Made by a program: the position numbers and the translations under genes
Assembly: GCA_964520785.1 (NCBI GenBank)
Contig: CAZFQG010000002.1
Location: forward strand, 31,716-95,715
From: CAZFQG01 sp964520785
GTDB taxonomy: Bacteria > Planctomycetota > Planctomycetia > Pirellulales > Thermoguttaceae
Reading direction: 5' to 3'
DNA length: 64,000 bases
Part shown: one piece after another, positions 41,801 through 56,800 of the stretch
How the letters are laid out: each line of letters begins with the position of its first letter
How positions within the stretch are numbered: position 1 is the stretch's first letter
The notes under the pieces: model-generated
Seen by the model: the letters and a program-made list of their open reading frames with translations, nothing else
Told to the model about the DNA's origin: nothing
The model's database searches: none

Positions 41801-44800
41801 ATCACCGATGATGCTGAGAATGTATTGCTCCTCGAGCGTGACGGTCCCGTCGTCACCGGTGGTCCCGCCGGTATCGTCGTCCCCGACGAACACGGGAATC
41901 GGGAAGAGCGGGAGCGAGGTGAAGCGTTCGTCGGAATCACCGTCGACCGGCGTGGTCGGGTTGCCGCTCTTCATACGGAAGGTGAAACCCATACCGCCGG
42001 TGAGGCTGGGAACCGGGGTGTACGGAGCCGATCCATCGTACCAGAGGCCGTAGTTCCAATCGTAGCCGTAGGCCTCGCCGGTGCCACCGGGGCGGAATCC
42101 CGTCCGTGCCAGCGGATTGCCGGCGATATCCTGGATACGGGTCCTCGCGAAGAGGGTGTACTCGCCGTCGGGCAGGAACTGGCGGTTGAAGTTGACCTGG
42201 GCGACCCATTTGCCGAGGACGGAGTCGTACCCGAAGGAAACACTCGCGATACCGCCGGGGATTTCCTCCCCTTGGCCGTTCATGATTCCCCAGTTATTGA
42301 CGTTCTCCACCGAGTTGAAACCGGTCGTTCCGGCGCGGACCTGCTCGCTGAAGACGACCTTGACGGCTCCGGTCGACCCGAAGATGGTGTCGTAGTCGTA
42401 GATCAGCGCGCCGTTTAGGGTCCGAAGTTCGGTGACGATCGGGCCGGCCGTGTCGGTGGTCTCCTTGAAACGGCGAACGAAGATGCCGTTCTCGTCTCCA
42501 ACGCCATTACCGGCCCAGACGACGATATAGCTTCCGTCCGGCTGCATCGCGACGGTGGGATGCTGCTGGATTCCGGCCGTCGTGTAATTCACCAGCCGTT
42601 GCGGGCCGACCGGCGCGGAGATGACGTCCGGAGCGAATGTATCCAGAATCCCGTCTCCGTTGGTATCGAGGGCGAATTCGGGGATACCGTCCCCGTTGAG
42701 GTCGACTCCTTGGGAATAGCTCGCCGCGTGGAACCGCCGCATGAACACTCCGGCGTCATCCTGGTTGCCGATGAGCTGCCAGTTCTCCGGGTTGAGCGGG
42801 TCGGGCTCCGCGCCCTTACCATTCCACGCGATGACGAAGTCGCCGTCGGCGTCTATGGCGACCGAGGGATTGACCTGCGCCAGGTTGAACATCTCGCTCG
42901 CGGTGATCCGGTCGATGGAGTCGTCGTCCTGGAGGGTGATGACGAGGTTCGCCTGCTGGACGCTTTCGCCCAGGGGCGTGCCGTCCCAGCCGAAGCGGTT
43001 GTAGTAGATGCCGTAGCTCTCGGTGTCGCCCCCCTCCAAGTCGTTGTCGCGGAAGCTCTCCCAGACGATGGTGAAGTTTCCATATTTGTCCATCGCGACT
43101 TGCGGATTTCGGGCGACGCGTTCGATGTCCAACTCTCCCGGGCTGCCTCCGACCGTCGGATCCTCGGGCTCGTGGGTCGCGTCGTCGGGCGCCAGATCGC
43201 CGTCGCTGGCGACGAATTCGACGAGGTCCTCCGCGACGATGAATCGCTCGCGGAAGAACCAATCCGGAACGTCGGGGTTCCACGCCAGAGAGAAGCGGCG
43301 GGCCATGATGTCCGTATTGGTGACGACGCCGTTGGTCTGCGCGGTGATTTGCTCCCAGACGAAAACGACGTGGCCGAAGGAGTCCATGGCGACCGACGGA
43401 TTCACCTCGGGACCGCCGAGACCGCCGGTGGAGGTTCCGGTGCCGGGGAGATCGGCGGAGTTCACGCGGAATTCGTTACCGAGGAGGAAGCCCCGGTAAT
43501 CGAATGCCTGGGCCTTGATGTCGTTGAAATAACTGAAAGCCTGTCCCGTGGTGACCCACGTGACGATGAAGTTCCCGTAATCGTCCATGGCGACGTCGGG
43601 ATGGACCTGGTCGTTCGCTTCCTCGGTATTGACCTGGATTTCGCGGAATGCATCGACCGAGGTTCCCCAGACGGGATCGGAGGTGCTGCGCCCTTCGGTG
43701 GCGTTCGCCGCGAGCCGATTGCCGACGGCGTCGAACCGCTGTGCGTAGACGTTCCAGGTGTCATTGTCCGGATTGCCGTCCCCGTCGGGAACGAGTCCCT
43801 GCCAGACGACGACGAAGTCACCGTCGGCATCCATCGCGATCGAGGCGTTTCTGTGGAGGCCGGGCTGTTTGTTCACCTGGCCGGAGTTGATCAAGGCGTC
43901 GTTCCTGTTGTAGACCGCGTAGAAGACGTTCGAAGTCGTACCGTCGGCGTGATAGCCGGTCCAGACGACCGCGTAATCACCGTCGTGGTCGATCGCGACG
44001 GACCGATTGGAACTCTCGCGGGCCAGTCCGGCGCCTCCCGGTTCGGCGAGACGCTGTTCATTCGCGACCGGATCGGCGGCGGAGTTCGGATTGACCCGGA
44101 GTTCCGGACCGAGAATCCGATCGTCCGAGGTCACGTTGAAGCGGAATGCGTAGCCGGCGGCGCCATTGAGGGTTCCGGGAGAGCCGTCGAAGTCCGCGTC
44201 GAGCCGGTTGCCGGCTTGGTCGGTAACCAGGTCGCGAACGGTTAGAACGTATTGCCCGTTCTGCAACGGGCCCTCACCCGGGCTGATTCCGTTGTTGTCG
44301 AAGGTGACGACCGCCTCCCATCGCCGCGTCGCGGAGTTGTATCCGAAGCGGACGCTCTTGACGGCTCCTTGGATTTCGGACCCATTCCGTTCGAGGACCC
44401 AGTTGTCGAGGTTCTCGATGCTGCCGATCACGGGGTTGCGGTCCGGACCGGTAGTGAGGATCGACATGCTTTCGTCGAAGGCGACGACAAGCGACGTCAG
44501 ATCGGTCGTGGTCAGGGTCGCCCCGTTACGCAGGAACTTGCTCCCGTGGTACACTCCGCTGACGAGCGGGCCGACGAAGTCGTCGTTCATGCCCAATTCG
44601 GCGTCCAAGACCGAGAAGTAAGTGTAAACACTGGTGTTGGAGCCCGGCGCTCGTCCCTCGCCCGTCCAGGCGACGACGAAGTTCCCGTCGGCGTCGGAAC
44701 CGACGGAAGAGAGCCATTGCTGGCCTTCCGGCACCTCGTTCAAGCGGCGTTCTCCGTCGAGCATGACGCCGTCGAGCATCATGCGGCTGTAGACGCCGTA

Positions 44801-47800
44801 CTGGAAGGTATCCTCCTCGCCGGGTTGATTGCCGTAACCGCTCCACGTGAAAACGGCGCGGCCGGATCCGTCCATCGCCACGGATGGATAGACCTGGTGT
44901 CCCATTGCCGTCTGGTTGACCTGGACGGCGGCGCTCGTGGCGGACGAGGGGGTGAAGTAAAGCGTTGCTCTCTCGAACCGTCCCGAGTCCACCCTGGGCA
45001 CCTGGAAGATGTTACCGTTGGGGTCCTGGATCGTCTCTTCGTCCGGATCGCCCGGAGGATCGAAGTCTTGTATCCACAGAATCCAGGTTCCCTGGGCCGA
45101 CTCGTAGCGGAAGGTGCTCAGCAGATCGACCGGGATGAACGAGTCCTGGAACGGCGGCAGGGCGTTATCCGGATCGTCGATCCGGTTCTCCGCGAGGTCG
45201 TCGAAGGTGGTGTTGATGAAATCGCGCCCGTTCGGACCGGCGGCGGTGAATCCGATCTCGTCCCCGACGGACGGCGCGTTGCGGACGAGGGTGGCCGTCC
45301 GGCCGGAGGGGCTTTCCAACCACATGATCAAGTCGGAGGGGTCCTCGTGACGGACGGTCAGATCGAGCGTGAGCGTTTCCACGCGGAAGTTCTCGTTCAC
45401 GTTGATCGGAATACCGACCGCCCCGTTCGCGAGAATCACGTCGTCGGGATACAACCCCGCGAAGAGGCTGTAATCACCCATGTGCGGAATCGGAACCGGA
45501 ACCGTCGGCACCACCCGTGAAATGATCTGCTCGGCGCGGCCGCGGCGTTCGAAGGTCTTGGCGAAGATCGCCCATCCCTGATTGTCGACGGGAATCGGCT
45601 CGCCGGTGATGGGGTCGATCCGGTCGCTGAGGACGTGGCCGGAGCTGGCCCAAGTGATGACGTAACTGCGCCCGTCCATCGAGATGGCCACGTCGGGATA
45701 GCGCTGATTTCCCTGAACGCCTTCGTAAACGAAGGTCTCGCCGTCCTCGGAAACAACCGTATCGGCATTGGCGATTTGTTCGCCGGTCAGCGGCGTGGCC
45801 GCGGGAGAGCCGTCGGCATTGAATTCGCGGAAGACGATATCGTCGCCGATTCCGTTATGGTTGCTTTGCCAGGCGATGATGAATCCACCCTCGGCGTCGA
45901 CGGCGACGCTGGAATGGCGCTGGCTGCCGGCGACCGTGACGTTCACCTGGAACTCCGGCGCCAGGGGCAGCCCGGCGCGGTCGAACCGCCTCGCGTATAC
46001 GCCGTAGCCATAACCCGGGGCTCCTCCCATTTCCTGGCCGTAGCTGGACCACGTGACGACGAAATCGCCGTCCGCGTCCATTCCGACGTTCGAGTATTTC
46101 TGGTTTCCCGGGGTGTAGGCGTTGATCCTGAACGGGTCGTTCTTCGGTTGGCCGGTGGCGGTGAACAGCCGTCCGTACACGTCCTGTTCGCCGTCGCGGT
46201 AGTTGGTCCAGGTGACGACGAAGTCGCCGTCGAGGTCGCACGCGACGGTCACGTAGCGCTGCTCGTCGTCGGCGAAGGCGGCGAGTCCGTCGGTGACGGC
46301 GATGAGTCCGAGTTCGTTGCCGAACGCGTCGTACAACACGACGTAGGCCTTATCCAGACCGGCGGCGCTGGAGCCGGTGAAGGCGACGAACGTGTCGCCG
46401 TCCCGGTCCACGGCGACGGCGCCGGGAGTTTCGGGGAACGTGCGACCGTTGACGATCTCGATCGGCCGGGTCGGATCGCCGCCGGAGCCGCCGCCCGTGG
46501 TATTGATGCGGAACGTGCGGCCGAAATCGCCCAGCGGAATCCCGTCATAATTGCCGTCGAGCGGATTTCCGTACATGTCCGTTACGTCGTCGTAAATGAT
46601 CAACCGGTAGAAACCGTTCGTCAACGGCTCGGCGAAGAGGACTTCCGCTTCGTACTTCTTGGTCGTTTCGTTCCAAGCGAAAGCGACCGATTGGATGGCA
46701 TCCTGAAGAAGGGCGCCGTTTCGCGTCAGATCCCAGTTGTCGAGGTTGCCGATGCTCGCGTCGAGGTTCGTCGGATCCAGCGAGGCGATGAGTTCCTCGG
46801 AAAAGGTAACGATCATCCGGGTGACGTCGTGTTCGAGGACGCGGCCGTTGTAGACCCGCAGCCGGTCGGAGGTCGTCGCGTCGATCACGTCGGCGACGGT
46901 GGGTCCCGCGTTATCCTCGACCTTGTCGAAGCGCCGCGAGAATATGCCCTGGTTGTCTCCGGCGCCATTGCCACACCATGCGACGACGAAGTCGCCCGTA
47001 TCGTCGAGCGCGACGCTGGGGAACCGCTGATTGCCGGCGGACGTTCCGTTGACGAGGATTTGGCCGCCGATCTCGCCGTTGACCCCGGTGTTGGCGCTGT
47101 TTTCCATGCCGGAGCGGATGTATCGCTGGGCGAAGACGCCGAAGTTGACGTCGGTGCTTCCGCCGCACGAGCCGTCGCCGAAGAGGGCCTCGGTTCCCTC
47201 CCAGACGATGACGAAATCGCCGTCGGCGTCCATCGACACCTGGGACCGCTGCTGGTCGCCGGTCTCGGTGCTGTTGACGCGGAATGCGCCGCTTAGCGGG
47301 GCGCCGGCGTTGCCGTACCGTCTGGCGTAAACGTCGTTGTGACCGGTCGTCCCGAAGCCGCCCTCGCGGAAACTGGTCCACGTGACGATGAAATCACCGT
47401 TCATGTCCATCGCCACCGCCGACCAACGCTGATGTCCGGGCTGGATGTCGGTCAAGGTGACGTAGACGATGTTGTTATCGCCGTCGAAGACGATATTGCC
47501 ATCCTCGTCCAAAAGCGGAACCTGGCTGTTCTCGTTGACGAGAAATTCCGTTCCGAACAGACCCGTGGGCGCCGTGGGATTCGTGAAATCGATGTTGAAG
47601 TTGAAATCGGTAAACAGCTTGCCGTAGATGTTGCCGTCGTAGACCGTATCGGAGGCGTCCGGGTCCTGGCCGAACGAGGTCCACGTGATGATAAAACCGC
47701 CGTCGACGTCCATGGCCGCCGCCGGGTCCATTTGGTTGTTCAAGGTAACGTCGTTGACGCGGAACTCTCCGGCCATGCCCTCGCGGGTCGTGGCCACGGC

Positions 47801-50800
47801 GATGCTGGGCGCGCTTGCCGTCAGAAGCGGGAGGACGCGGCTGCCGTACGTGTCGATGAACTCGACCCGGATTCGGGAGGAGTCGACCACGTGAACCTTC
47901 GCCGAGATGCCCGCGTCCGCGAGCGCCGCTTCGACCTTCTTAACTCCGCCGGATTCCAGATCGTAGGCGTTTCCGGTATACGGGATCGCCGCGGTGGTTT
48001 TGCCGTCGAGAGAGAGCGTAAAGGACGTGAGGGCGGCGCTGTTGAAGGTGAGGGTTTGCGTCGCGTTCTGGCCGCCGACGCGGTAGCCCTCGGCGGCGTA
48101 GCGTTGGGCGTAAATGCCATAGCCGCTGCCGTCCTGCGCGTTGCTCTGCCACGTGATGACGAAGTCTCCGTCGTGATCCATCGCGACGGCCGGGGCGCGC
48201 TGCGCGTCGGCCAAAGTCGCGTTGACGAGGAACGGTTCCGCGTCTCTGGCCACGCCGGCCGCGGTGAAGCGCCGCGCGTAGATGTTCCAGTCTTCCCGCG
48301 TCCCGTCGCCGTCCGTGTCGTCAAGCTGCGACCAGACGACGACGAAGTCGCCGTCCGCGTCGCGCGCCACCGATGCCTCCCGCGCCGTCGGGTTCGTCGT
48401 GATGGTCACGAAGATGTCGTCGACGGGACCGGGAGTCGGCTTCGAGTAGCTCGACTCGCGGTCGGAGCCCGGCTCGTCGATGGGGTTCGTCCAATCGACG
48501 TAGGTCAAACGGGCGTAAAGCCCTTCGTGGCCCGGTTGGGCGTCCGTCCAAACCACCACGTAGTCGCCGTCGCCGTCGGCCGCCACCGCCACGGGGCTGT
48601 TGGGACCGGAGTCGGTAACGGTGGTCGGATCCACGATGTACTGGGGACCGGTGGTGAAATTGCTGTTCTCCAATCGTTCCGGTCCCGCGGCCAAGAGGAC
48701 GCTGAAGTTTCGGGAGCTGCTGGATCCCAGGAAGTTGTACCCGCTGCTGCGCAGCGGGTTCCCCGCGAGATCGCGCAGCGTATTCCGGGCGATGATCTGG
48801 TATTCGCCCTCGCCGAGCGGGATGACGCCGGCGCCCATGCCGTTGCCGTCGACGCGGATCACCGCTTCCCACTTGTTCGTCCTGTCGGCGCGGAGGCCCA
48901 TCGCGAAGCTCCGGTCCAACCCGAACTCAATGGAGTGGATTCCTCCGATCAGCGGTTGGCCGTCCTTCGTGAATATCCAGTTCGCCGGATTGCGCACGGA
49001 GAATGGGTCGCTCGGACCACTTCCGACGTACATTTCCTCGTCGAAGGTGACGACGATGTGGCTCATCTCGGCGATGACCTGGATGCCGTTGCCGAGGCTC
49101 GTGCCGGCGGCGTCGGTGAAGTCGGTCACCATGGGACCGGCGGTATCCTGCGCCGTGGTGTATCGCCGCGAGAAAATCCCGTGATGGTCGCCGACACCCT
49201 GCCCGCTCCAGACGACGATGAAGCCGCCGTCCGGTTGCATGGCGATCGTCGGGGTCTCCTGAATGCCGGCCGTCGTATGGTTCACCCGCTTCTGAGGCGC
49301 AATGGCCTGCGGAACCGTCCCGGTCGCGCCGAAACCGGCGCTGTACTCCCGCAGGAAGACGCCCGCGGTATCGACGTTGCCGACGAGGTCGGGATTGGTC
49401 GGGTCGACCGGGTCCGGTCGACCCCCCTGGCCGTTCCAGACGATGGCGAAGTCGCCGTCGGCGTCCATCGCGACCGAGGGATTCACCTGATGGCCGACGA
49501 AATCGGGACCGACGAGCATGTTCGCCTGCTGGGCTCCGCCGAGCGTGCTCCCGTCGGCGTTGTAGCTTTGGAAAAAGACGTCATAGCCGTCGCCGACGTA
49601 CTCCTCCCACACGACGATGAAGTTGCCCGCGTAGTCCATCGCGACCTGGGCGTTTCGTGCGGCGTGGAAGCGGCCGTCGACGATGCCCTGCGACGCGCTG
49701 CGGACGGTGAATTCACCGGACTCGGGGGCGACGCCGGTCGTCGGATCGAGCGAGAACCGGCGCCCGATGATGGAAGTTCCGGAGATGACGCCGTTCGTTT
49801 GGACGTCGACGTGGTCCCACACGACCACGAAATTCCCCTCGTCGTCCATCGCGACCTCCGGATTGATCTGACTTTCGCCGGGGACGGACGGGGAGCCCGG
49901 CAGACCGGACTCGAGCGCATTGACCTGGAACTCGCCTCCGACCTTCTCTCCCTTGAAGTTGTAGGCCTGGCCGCGGAGGTCGTTGAAGAAGCTGTTTTCC
50001 TGGGCGGCGGTCGCCCAGACGACGATCGCGTTTCCGAAGACGTCCATCGCGACGGCCGGATTGATCTGCACGCCGTTGGTGACGGTGTTGATCAGCAGTG
50101 CCGGGGTGGTGGGATTCCCGATGGAGTTGAACCGGCGGCCGAAGATGTCCCACGTGCCGTTTTCGCCGACTCCCTCCCAAACGATCATGAAGTCGCCGTC
50201 GGCGTCCATGGCGACCGATGCGTTGCGCTGGTTCCCGGCGACGTCGCAGTTGACGAGAATCTCGCCGGTCAGCGGGTTGTCGTTCCGGTCGAACATCCGC
50301 ATGTATACGCCGGAGCCGTAAGGATCGCTCGGATCGTCCTGGCCGTAGCTGGTCCAGACCACGACATAGTCTCCGTCGTGGTCGACCGCGACGGCGCGCG
50401 TCGATTGCTCCACTCCGTTGCCGGTGCCGCCGGACTGGATGAACCGCTGCTCGTACCAGACGTTCGCCGCGGTATTGACCCGCCGCTCCGGCCCGTAGAC
50501 ATCCTCTTGCGAGGAGACGCTGAAGGCGATACGGTAGCCCCGGTGACCCGTGGCGCCCGGCTGGGTGCCGGCGATGCCGTCGAAGTCGCCGTCGAGCGCG
50601 TTGCCGGCGGTATCCTCGATCAGGTCGCGGACGGTCAGGTTGTAATCGCCGGGAAGCAGACCCGGGTCGCCCGCGCTGACGCCGTTTCCGTCGATCGTGA
50701 TGATCGCCTCGAACTTGCGGATTTCCGGGTTGTAGTGGAAATCGATGTCGGTGATCGCGCCGGGAATTTCCGCCCCGTTTCGCTCGAGCACCCAGTTTTG

Positions 50801-53800
50801 CGGGTTGGCGACGCTTTGGACGGCCGGAACCAGAACACCGCCCACGGAAACGACCGCGGTCGAAAGTCGCTCGCTGAAGGTAATGATGAGGTTCTTGACG
50901 CCGTTCGTGTTCAGAACGCCTCCCTCGAGAATCGGCGTCCGATCGGCTCCGTACACTCCGGTAACCAACGGCGAGGCAAGATCGTCCACGTACGATTCGC
51001 GGGTGCTGACATAGGTGTAGACGTCGGTGTCGGAACCGAAGACGGCCCCCGTGCCGGTCCAGACGATGACGTAGTTGCCGTCCGCGTCGACACCGACCGA
51101 GGAAAGCCACTGGGCGCCGGCCGTGACGTTGTTGACGCGGAACTCGTCCGTGGTCGGGGCTCCGTCGAAGAATCCGCGGGCGAAAACGCCGTACTCCGTC
51201 TTATCTTCGTTCAGGGGCCGGTCACCGTAACCGCTCCACGTGATGATCGCTTCTCCCTGATAGCTCATGGCGATCGAGGGGTAGATCTGGTTGGAAATGA
51301 TGGTCTGGTTGACCTGGGTGTTGCGGCTGGCGGCCGCCAGAGGGGTGAAGTCGAGAACGGCCTCGCGGAACGTGCCGCCGTCGCGCCCGTTGTTGACGGG
51401 ATTAAGATGATCGGGGTCGTTCGCCGGATCGTCGTCCCAGATCCAGAGCCTCCACGTCCCGTTCGCCTTCGTTCCGGTGAACGTCGCGAGAGGCTGCTGA
51501 GGTTGGAAGGCGCCCGTGTAGGGCGGCAGGGAACCGTCGTCGAGAATGCTTTCCTCCGCTTGATCGTCGAAGACCGTATTGCGGAAGTTTCGCCCGTTCT
51601 CTCCGGCCGCCGTGTCGCCCAATTGGTCCAAGTCGGCGTGGGCTCGTTCGACAAGCCGGACGAGGGTTCCGTCGGGGCTCTCCAACCAAATCCGCAGGTC
51701 GGACGGGTCGTTGTGATCGATATTCACGCGGACGTTCAAGTCGCCCACGAGGAAGCTGTCGGTGACCTGGATGGGAATATAGAACAATCCGTCGGTCACG
51801 GTGCTGGGAACCGCGTACGGCTCGTTGGGATCGGTCGGGAAATTCCAGGCGAAGTTCCGGAAATCGCGGTAGTCGGGGAAGACGACCGGATTTCCTTCGT
51901 ATTGATATTGGTAGGCCTGGGCCGGATCGCGGTCGACGAACGTCTTAGTGAAGATCGCGTAGCCGTCGGTGTCGGTCGCGCCCGGATCGTTGTGGTGGGA
52001 ACTGCTCCAGGTGACGGCGAAGGAACGGCCGTCGAGCGTCATGGCGACGTCGGGGTAGCGCTGGTTGCCGGCGAGGCCGACATCGACGATCTCCCCGGCG
52101 GCGTTGGCCGCCTGGTCGCGGTTGACGAGGAACTCGCCGCCGTAGGGGCCGCCCAGGGGCGAACCGTCGGCGTTGTACCGCCGCGCGACGATGTCGTCGC
52201 CGATGCCGTTCTGATCGCTCTGCCAAACGACGACGAACGCTCCCTCGCCGGACATGGCGACGCTGGCGAACCGCTGGTTGCCGGCGGTCGTGGTGTTGAC
52301 CTGGAATTCCGGGGCCAGCGGATAGCCGTAGGCGTCGAAACGGCGCGCGAAGATGCCGAATCCGTCGCCGATCCCGCCGTCCTCCTGGCCGAAGCTCGAC
52401 CAGGTGACGATGAAGTCGCCGCCCGCGTCCATGGCGACGTTCGACCACATTTGCAGGTTGTCCGTGTGCGTGTTCAGACGGAACGAGGGGCCGAGCGGCT
52501 CGCCGGAGGAGCTGAACCGGCGCGCGTACACGTCGGCGTCGCCGTCGCGGTAGTTCGTCCAGGTGACGACGAAGTCGCCGTCCGCGTCGCAGGCGACCGA
52601 GGCATAGCGCTGTTCGTCGGCGTCGAAGCTAGGATCGTCCGTCACCTCGAAGACCGGGTTGCGGCCGCCCGACAGGACCGCCAGGTTGCCGTCGGCGTCG
52701 TACATCGCCGCGTACACGCGGTCGAGGCCGGCCGCCTGATCGAAGGCGGTCCAGACGACGACGTGGTCTCCGTCGGCGTCGACGGCGACCGCGCCGGGCG
52801 TCTCCGCGAATGTCCGCCCGTTGATCACGCCGGGAAGCGGCGGAACCGGGATGTCCTGCGAGCCGCCGGTGCTGATGATAAAGGATCGGGTAAAACCGGC
52901 GTCGTCCTGGTAGCCGTTGAAGTCGCCGTCGAGCGCATTGCCGAACATGTCGCGGACGGTGGAATGAACCGTCAATTCGTAGCGGCCGTTCTGCAAGGCC
53001 TGGAACCCGGGCGTTCCAGGCTTGGCGTCGAACGTGACGACCGCTTCGTACTTGCCGGTCGCCGGATTCAACGAGAACTCGACTTTCGCGATCGCGCCGG
53101 GCATCTCGACGCCGGCGCGGGTGAGCTGCCAGTTGTCCGGATTTTCGACGCTGAACTGCCCGTCCGGACCGAGTTCCTTGAGCATCTCCTCGCCGAACGT
53201 GACGACGAGCTTGGAGACCTCGTTCTCCAAGACGACGTCCTCGTCGACGATGACGGCGCCGCCGGGGATATCCCGGCGGACTTCGGTTACCATCGGTCCC
53301 GCGTCGTCGGTAGACTTCGCGGAATGGCTGAAGAGCAGTTTCCGGCCGGTGCCGGTGTTCGTCTCCCAGACGATGAGAAGATCGCCGGTGTCGTCCATGG
53401 AGATTCCCGGAAAACGCTGGGCGCCGTCCATTCCAGAATGCACGCGGAACTCGGTTGCGATCCGCCCCTCGGGTCCGTAACCGGGGGCGCCGATCAGTTC
53501 ATTTCGGACGAACCGCTGAGCGTAGATGCCGAAACTGCTCGGTTGCGATCCGCCGGGGAGGGTATCTTGAAAACTCTCCCAGGTAATTACGAAATCGCCG
53601 TCGGCGTCCATGGCGATTTGAGAGTGCTGCTGCGTGTTCGCCACGAACGTGTTGACGAGGAATTCGCTGTATCCGGTGAAGGTCGGAGGTATCGGAGGAT
53701 TCGCGCCGGGGTCACCCGGGTCGATCATCGTCAGGAACGTGATTGGCGTCACGTCAAGCGATGCTCCGTCCCAAGCGTACCGCCGCGCGTAGACCTCCTG

Positions 53801-56800
53801 CAACCCGGCCGCGCCCTCGCGGTAGTTCGGATCGGTGGGAACCCGTGGGGAATGCGTCCAGGTAATGGCGAAATCGCCGCTGGCGTCCATCGCCACCGAG
53901 GACCATTTCTGGCTGCCCACCGTCGTCTCGTTCACGATGAACTCGCTACCGCCGAGGTTGCCCGCGACCCCGGAGGCGTCGACGGTCCATTGGAACACCC
54001 GGGCGCGGACGTCCGTCTCGAGCGGGCCGTCCCCGTTGAGTCCCGTCGTCGTCCACGTGATGACGAAGTCGCCGGTCGCGTTCATCGCGATGGCCGGGAA
54101 TCGCTGGTCGTTTTGCGTCTGCACGTTGACGCGGAACTCGCCCGAACGGCCGTCGGCGAGTGTTTGCGAAGAGACCTCCGCCCAGGGTTGGCCGCTTACG
54201 ATCGTGACCGCATCGACGAGAATGGGCGGTTGGTCCTTTCCGCCGTCGTTCCCCGTGAAATGGACGGCAATCTCCTTGGCGGAGACGGGGTTCGCGGTCA
54301 CGGTGACGCCGATCGCCGCGAAAGCGTCGACGACGTTCTGAGCGGACTGCGCCAGATCGGCCGAGTCGTAGGCGATGGGGCCGACCGGAACCCCGCCGAA
54401 GTCGAGCGCGTAGTTGGCTTGGGAAATGCCGTTGAAGGCGAGAAGCTGCGCCTCGTCGGCGACGCCCAACCTCTGGCCGTCCCGGCTGAACTGCTGGGCG
54501 TAGACGCCCCAGCCGCTGCCGTCCTGAGCGCTGCTTTGCCAGGTGATGACGAATCTGCCCTCGACGTCCATCGCCACCGTCGAAAAACACTGGTCTCCCG
54601 CCGTAAACCGGTTCACCAGAAACTCCCCGGCGAGCGGGTTTCCGAGGGCGTCGTAGCGTCGCGCATAGACGTTCCAGCCGTCCGCGTCCTTCTGGGACCA
54701 CGTGACGACGAAGTCGCCGTCGGCATCGCGCGCCACGGAGGCGTACGTCGCCGTGGGGTTCGCCGTGACGAGAATCTCCCGTACAGGAACGAGAGAGGAT
54801 TGCCGGACGTTGTTGACCTCGGTCCAGTTCGCGTCGTAGAGGCGCGCATGGATTCCGGCGATCCCCGTCGCGTCCTCGGTCCACACGATGACCGTATCGC
54901 CGTCCGCGTCCTGGGCCGTGTATTGCGGGCTATTGGGGAAGGCCGACGGGGTCCACAAGGACGTATCCCCCGGACCCGGAAACGCCGATCCCGGCGACGG
55001 AAGCGGGAAGGTGCCCGGCGACGATACGTCGCTCTCGCTCGTCGGGATGATGAAACTGTTCGACGTGTAGGGCAGACCGTGGAGGAATCCGTCTCGCTCG
55101 GTGTAACCGGTGTGGTAGAGTGCCCTTCCGGAGGCGTCGCGGAGTCCGCTTTGGGAAGCCAGGAGATTCGTCGTGTTCGGGGCCGGATTGAGGGCGCGAA
55201 CCACGTAGGAGCCGTACGGTAGGGGCTGCAGCGCCCCGGAAGTCTCGAGCATGTCCCCGTCGAGCGTAAGGACGGCTTCCCATTTATTGGAGGGATAGGC
55301 GCTAAGCCCCAGTTCGTAGGCCTTGCTCAGTCCGTACTGAACGCCGGCGACTCCGCCGTTGAATAGCTCGCCGTCGCGGAGGAGCTCGTAGTTCTCCGGA
55401 TTCGTAACCGAGTCGAAAATGCCTCTGGCCTTCACGATATTGGCCTGCGAAACGGAAGCCGGATTGAGCGTGTACTGGTCGCGGATGGAGCGCGCCCAGG
55501 CGAGTTCCGCGTCGGTGTAGAGGAGCATCGGCTCGTCGAAGGTCATGATTACCTTGGCTCCCTCGCCGGCGGCGGTGTATCCCAGAGCCTCGTTCGTAAT
55601 CGGAGCGCCGTCGCGGACCCAGTTGCCGTCGGCGAACGCGAAATCGGAGACGGTCGGACCGGCCGTGTCCGTGCTCTCGTCGAATGTTCGGTAATAGATG
55701 TTCGTGTTGGAATAGAAACCGCTGGTGGTTTCTTCGTCTTGCAGCCAAACCATGACGAAATCGCCGTCCGGCTCCATGGCGACGGAAGGATCGCGCTGCC
55801 AGGTCCCGGAGTATCCGGCCGTCTCGGTGAGGAAGCGTGGCGGAGGTCCCGCGACGTCGCCGATCTGGAGGTCGTTGCCTCCCGGAGCCAGCGAAATTCC
55901 GAAGTAGGTGTCATGGGCCTCGCCCATGAAGTGGACCTCGAAGATGTAGTGATCGTCGACGTTCGGAACGAAGGGGCTGATGTCCCACGGCGTGTCTTGC
56001 CGGAGGAAGTTGTCGGTAATATAGACCTCGACACCTCCCTCGAATCGATCCTCGGGCCAGTTCACTCCAGTACGAATGGCCGCTTCCAGCGCCGCTTCGA
56101 TGTTGTCCCGAGTTCCTCCCGGGTCAAATACCGCCGGGTCGCCGGCGGTGGCGATTGCAATCTCAATATCCTCGTAGCCGCCGTAATCCTCGCGGAAAAG
56201 GCGGATCGTAAAACTCCCGCCGTCGATCCGCCGGTCGATCAGGAACAGCTCCACGTGGCTGGACCCGTCGCGTAGCGCGTTGGCGACGTTGTCGCTGTAA
56301 AGGATGTTCAGCGGATTGCCCGTGCTGGCGTCAAACAGACTGAACAGAATCCCGTTCGACTCGCCGCGGAGCAGGCCGTTGTAGGCCTCCAGCTCCGCCC
56401 ACTCTTCCATGACGGCGGCCGGCTGATTTCGTTCGTCGAAGTTGGTATCCCAGGAAAACAAGAGATAATCCCGGATATAGGCGTCGATATTGAACTCGGC
56501 GACGTCCGGGCCGAAACCCTCGTACGCGATCAGCAGGTCGCCGTCGGCGTCCAGGACCGCCTGTCCGTTGTATTGGCCGCCGGGCCAGATGGGGGTGCTG
56601 TCCGGCGCGAATGACGCGCTGTTCGCGCGGAACTCCTCGCGGATGACGTTGAATGCCGGAGCACCCTGGGCGTCGTACAGGCTGTACATGATGGCATGGA
56701 CGCCCATGCTGGCGTAGCCGGCGGAAAAATCGGCATCGAACAAAGCGTCGGTCGTGAAGATGACGTTGTTGTCCGTGTCGAAATCCGCCGTCGGTCCGCC

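Noticed and set aside
47339..55222. Uninterrupted plus-strand frame of about 2600 codons opposite giant 2
   Set aside because: It is the antisense of a strongly codon-biased, high-GC repetitive gene; its translation is Arg/Val/Asp/Gly-rich with no domain. The minus frame has domains, a start signal and a terminator.
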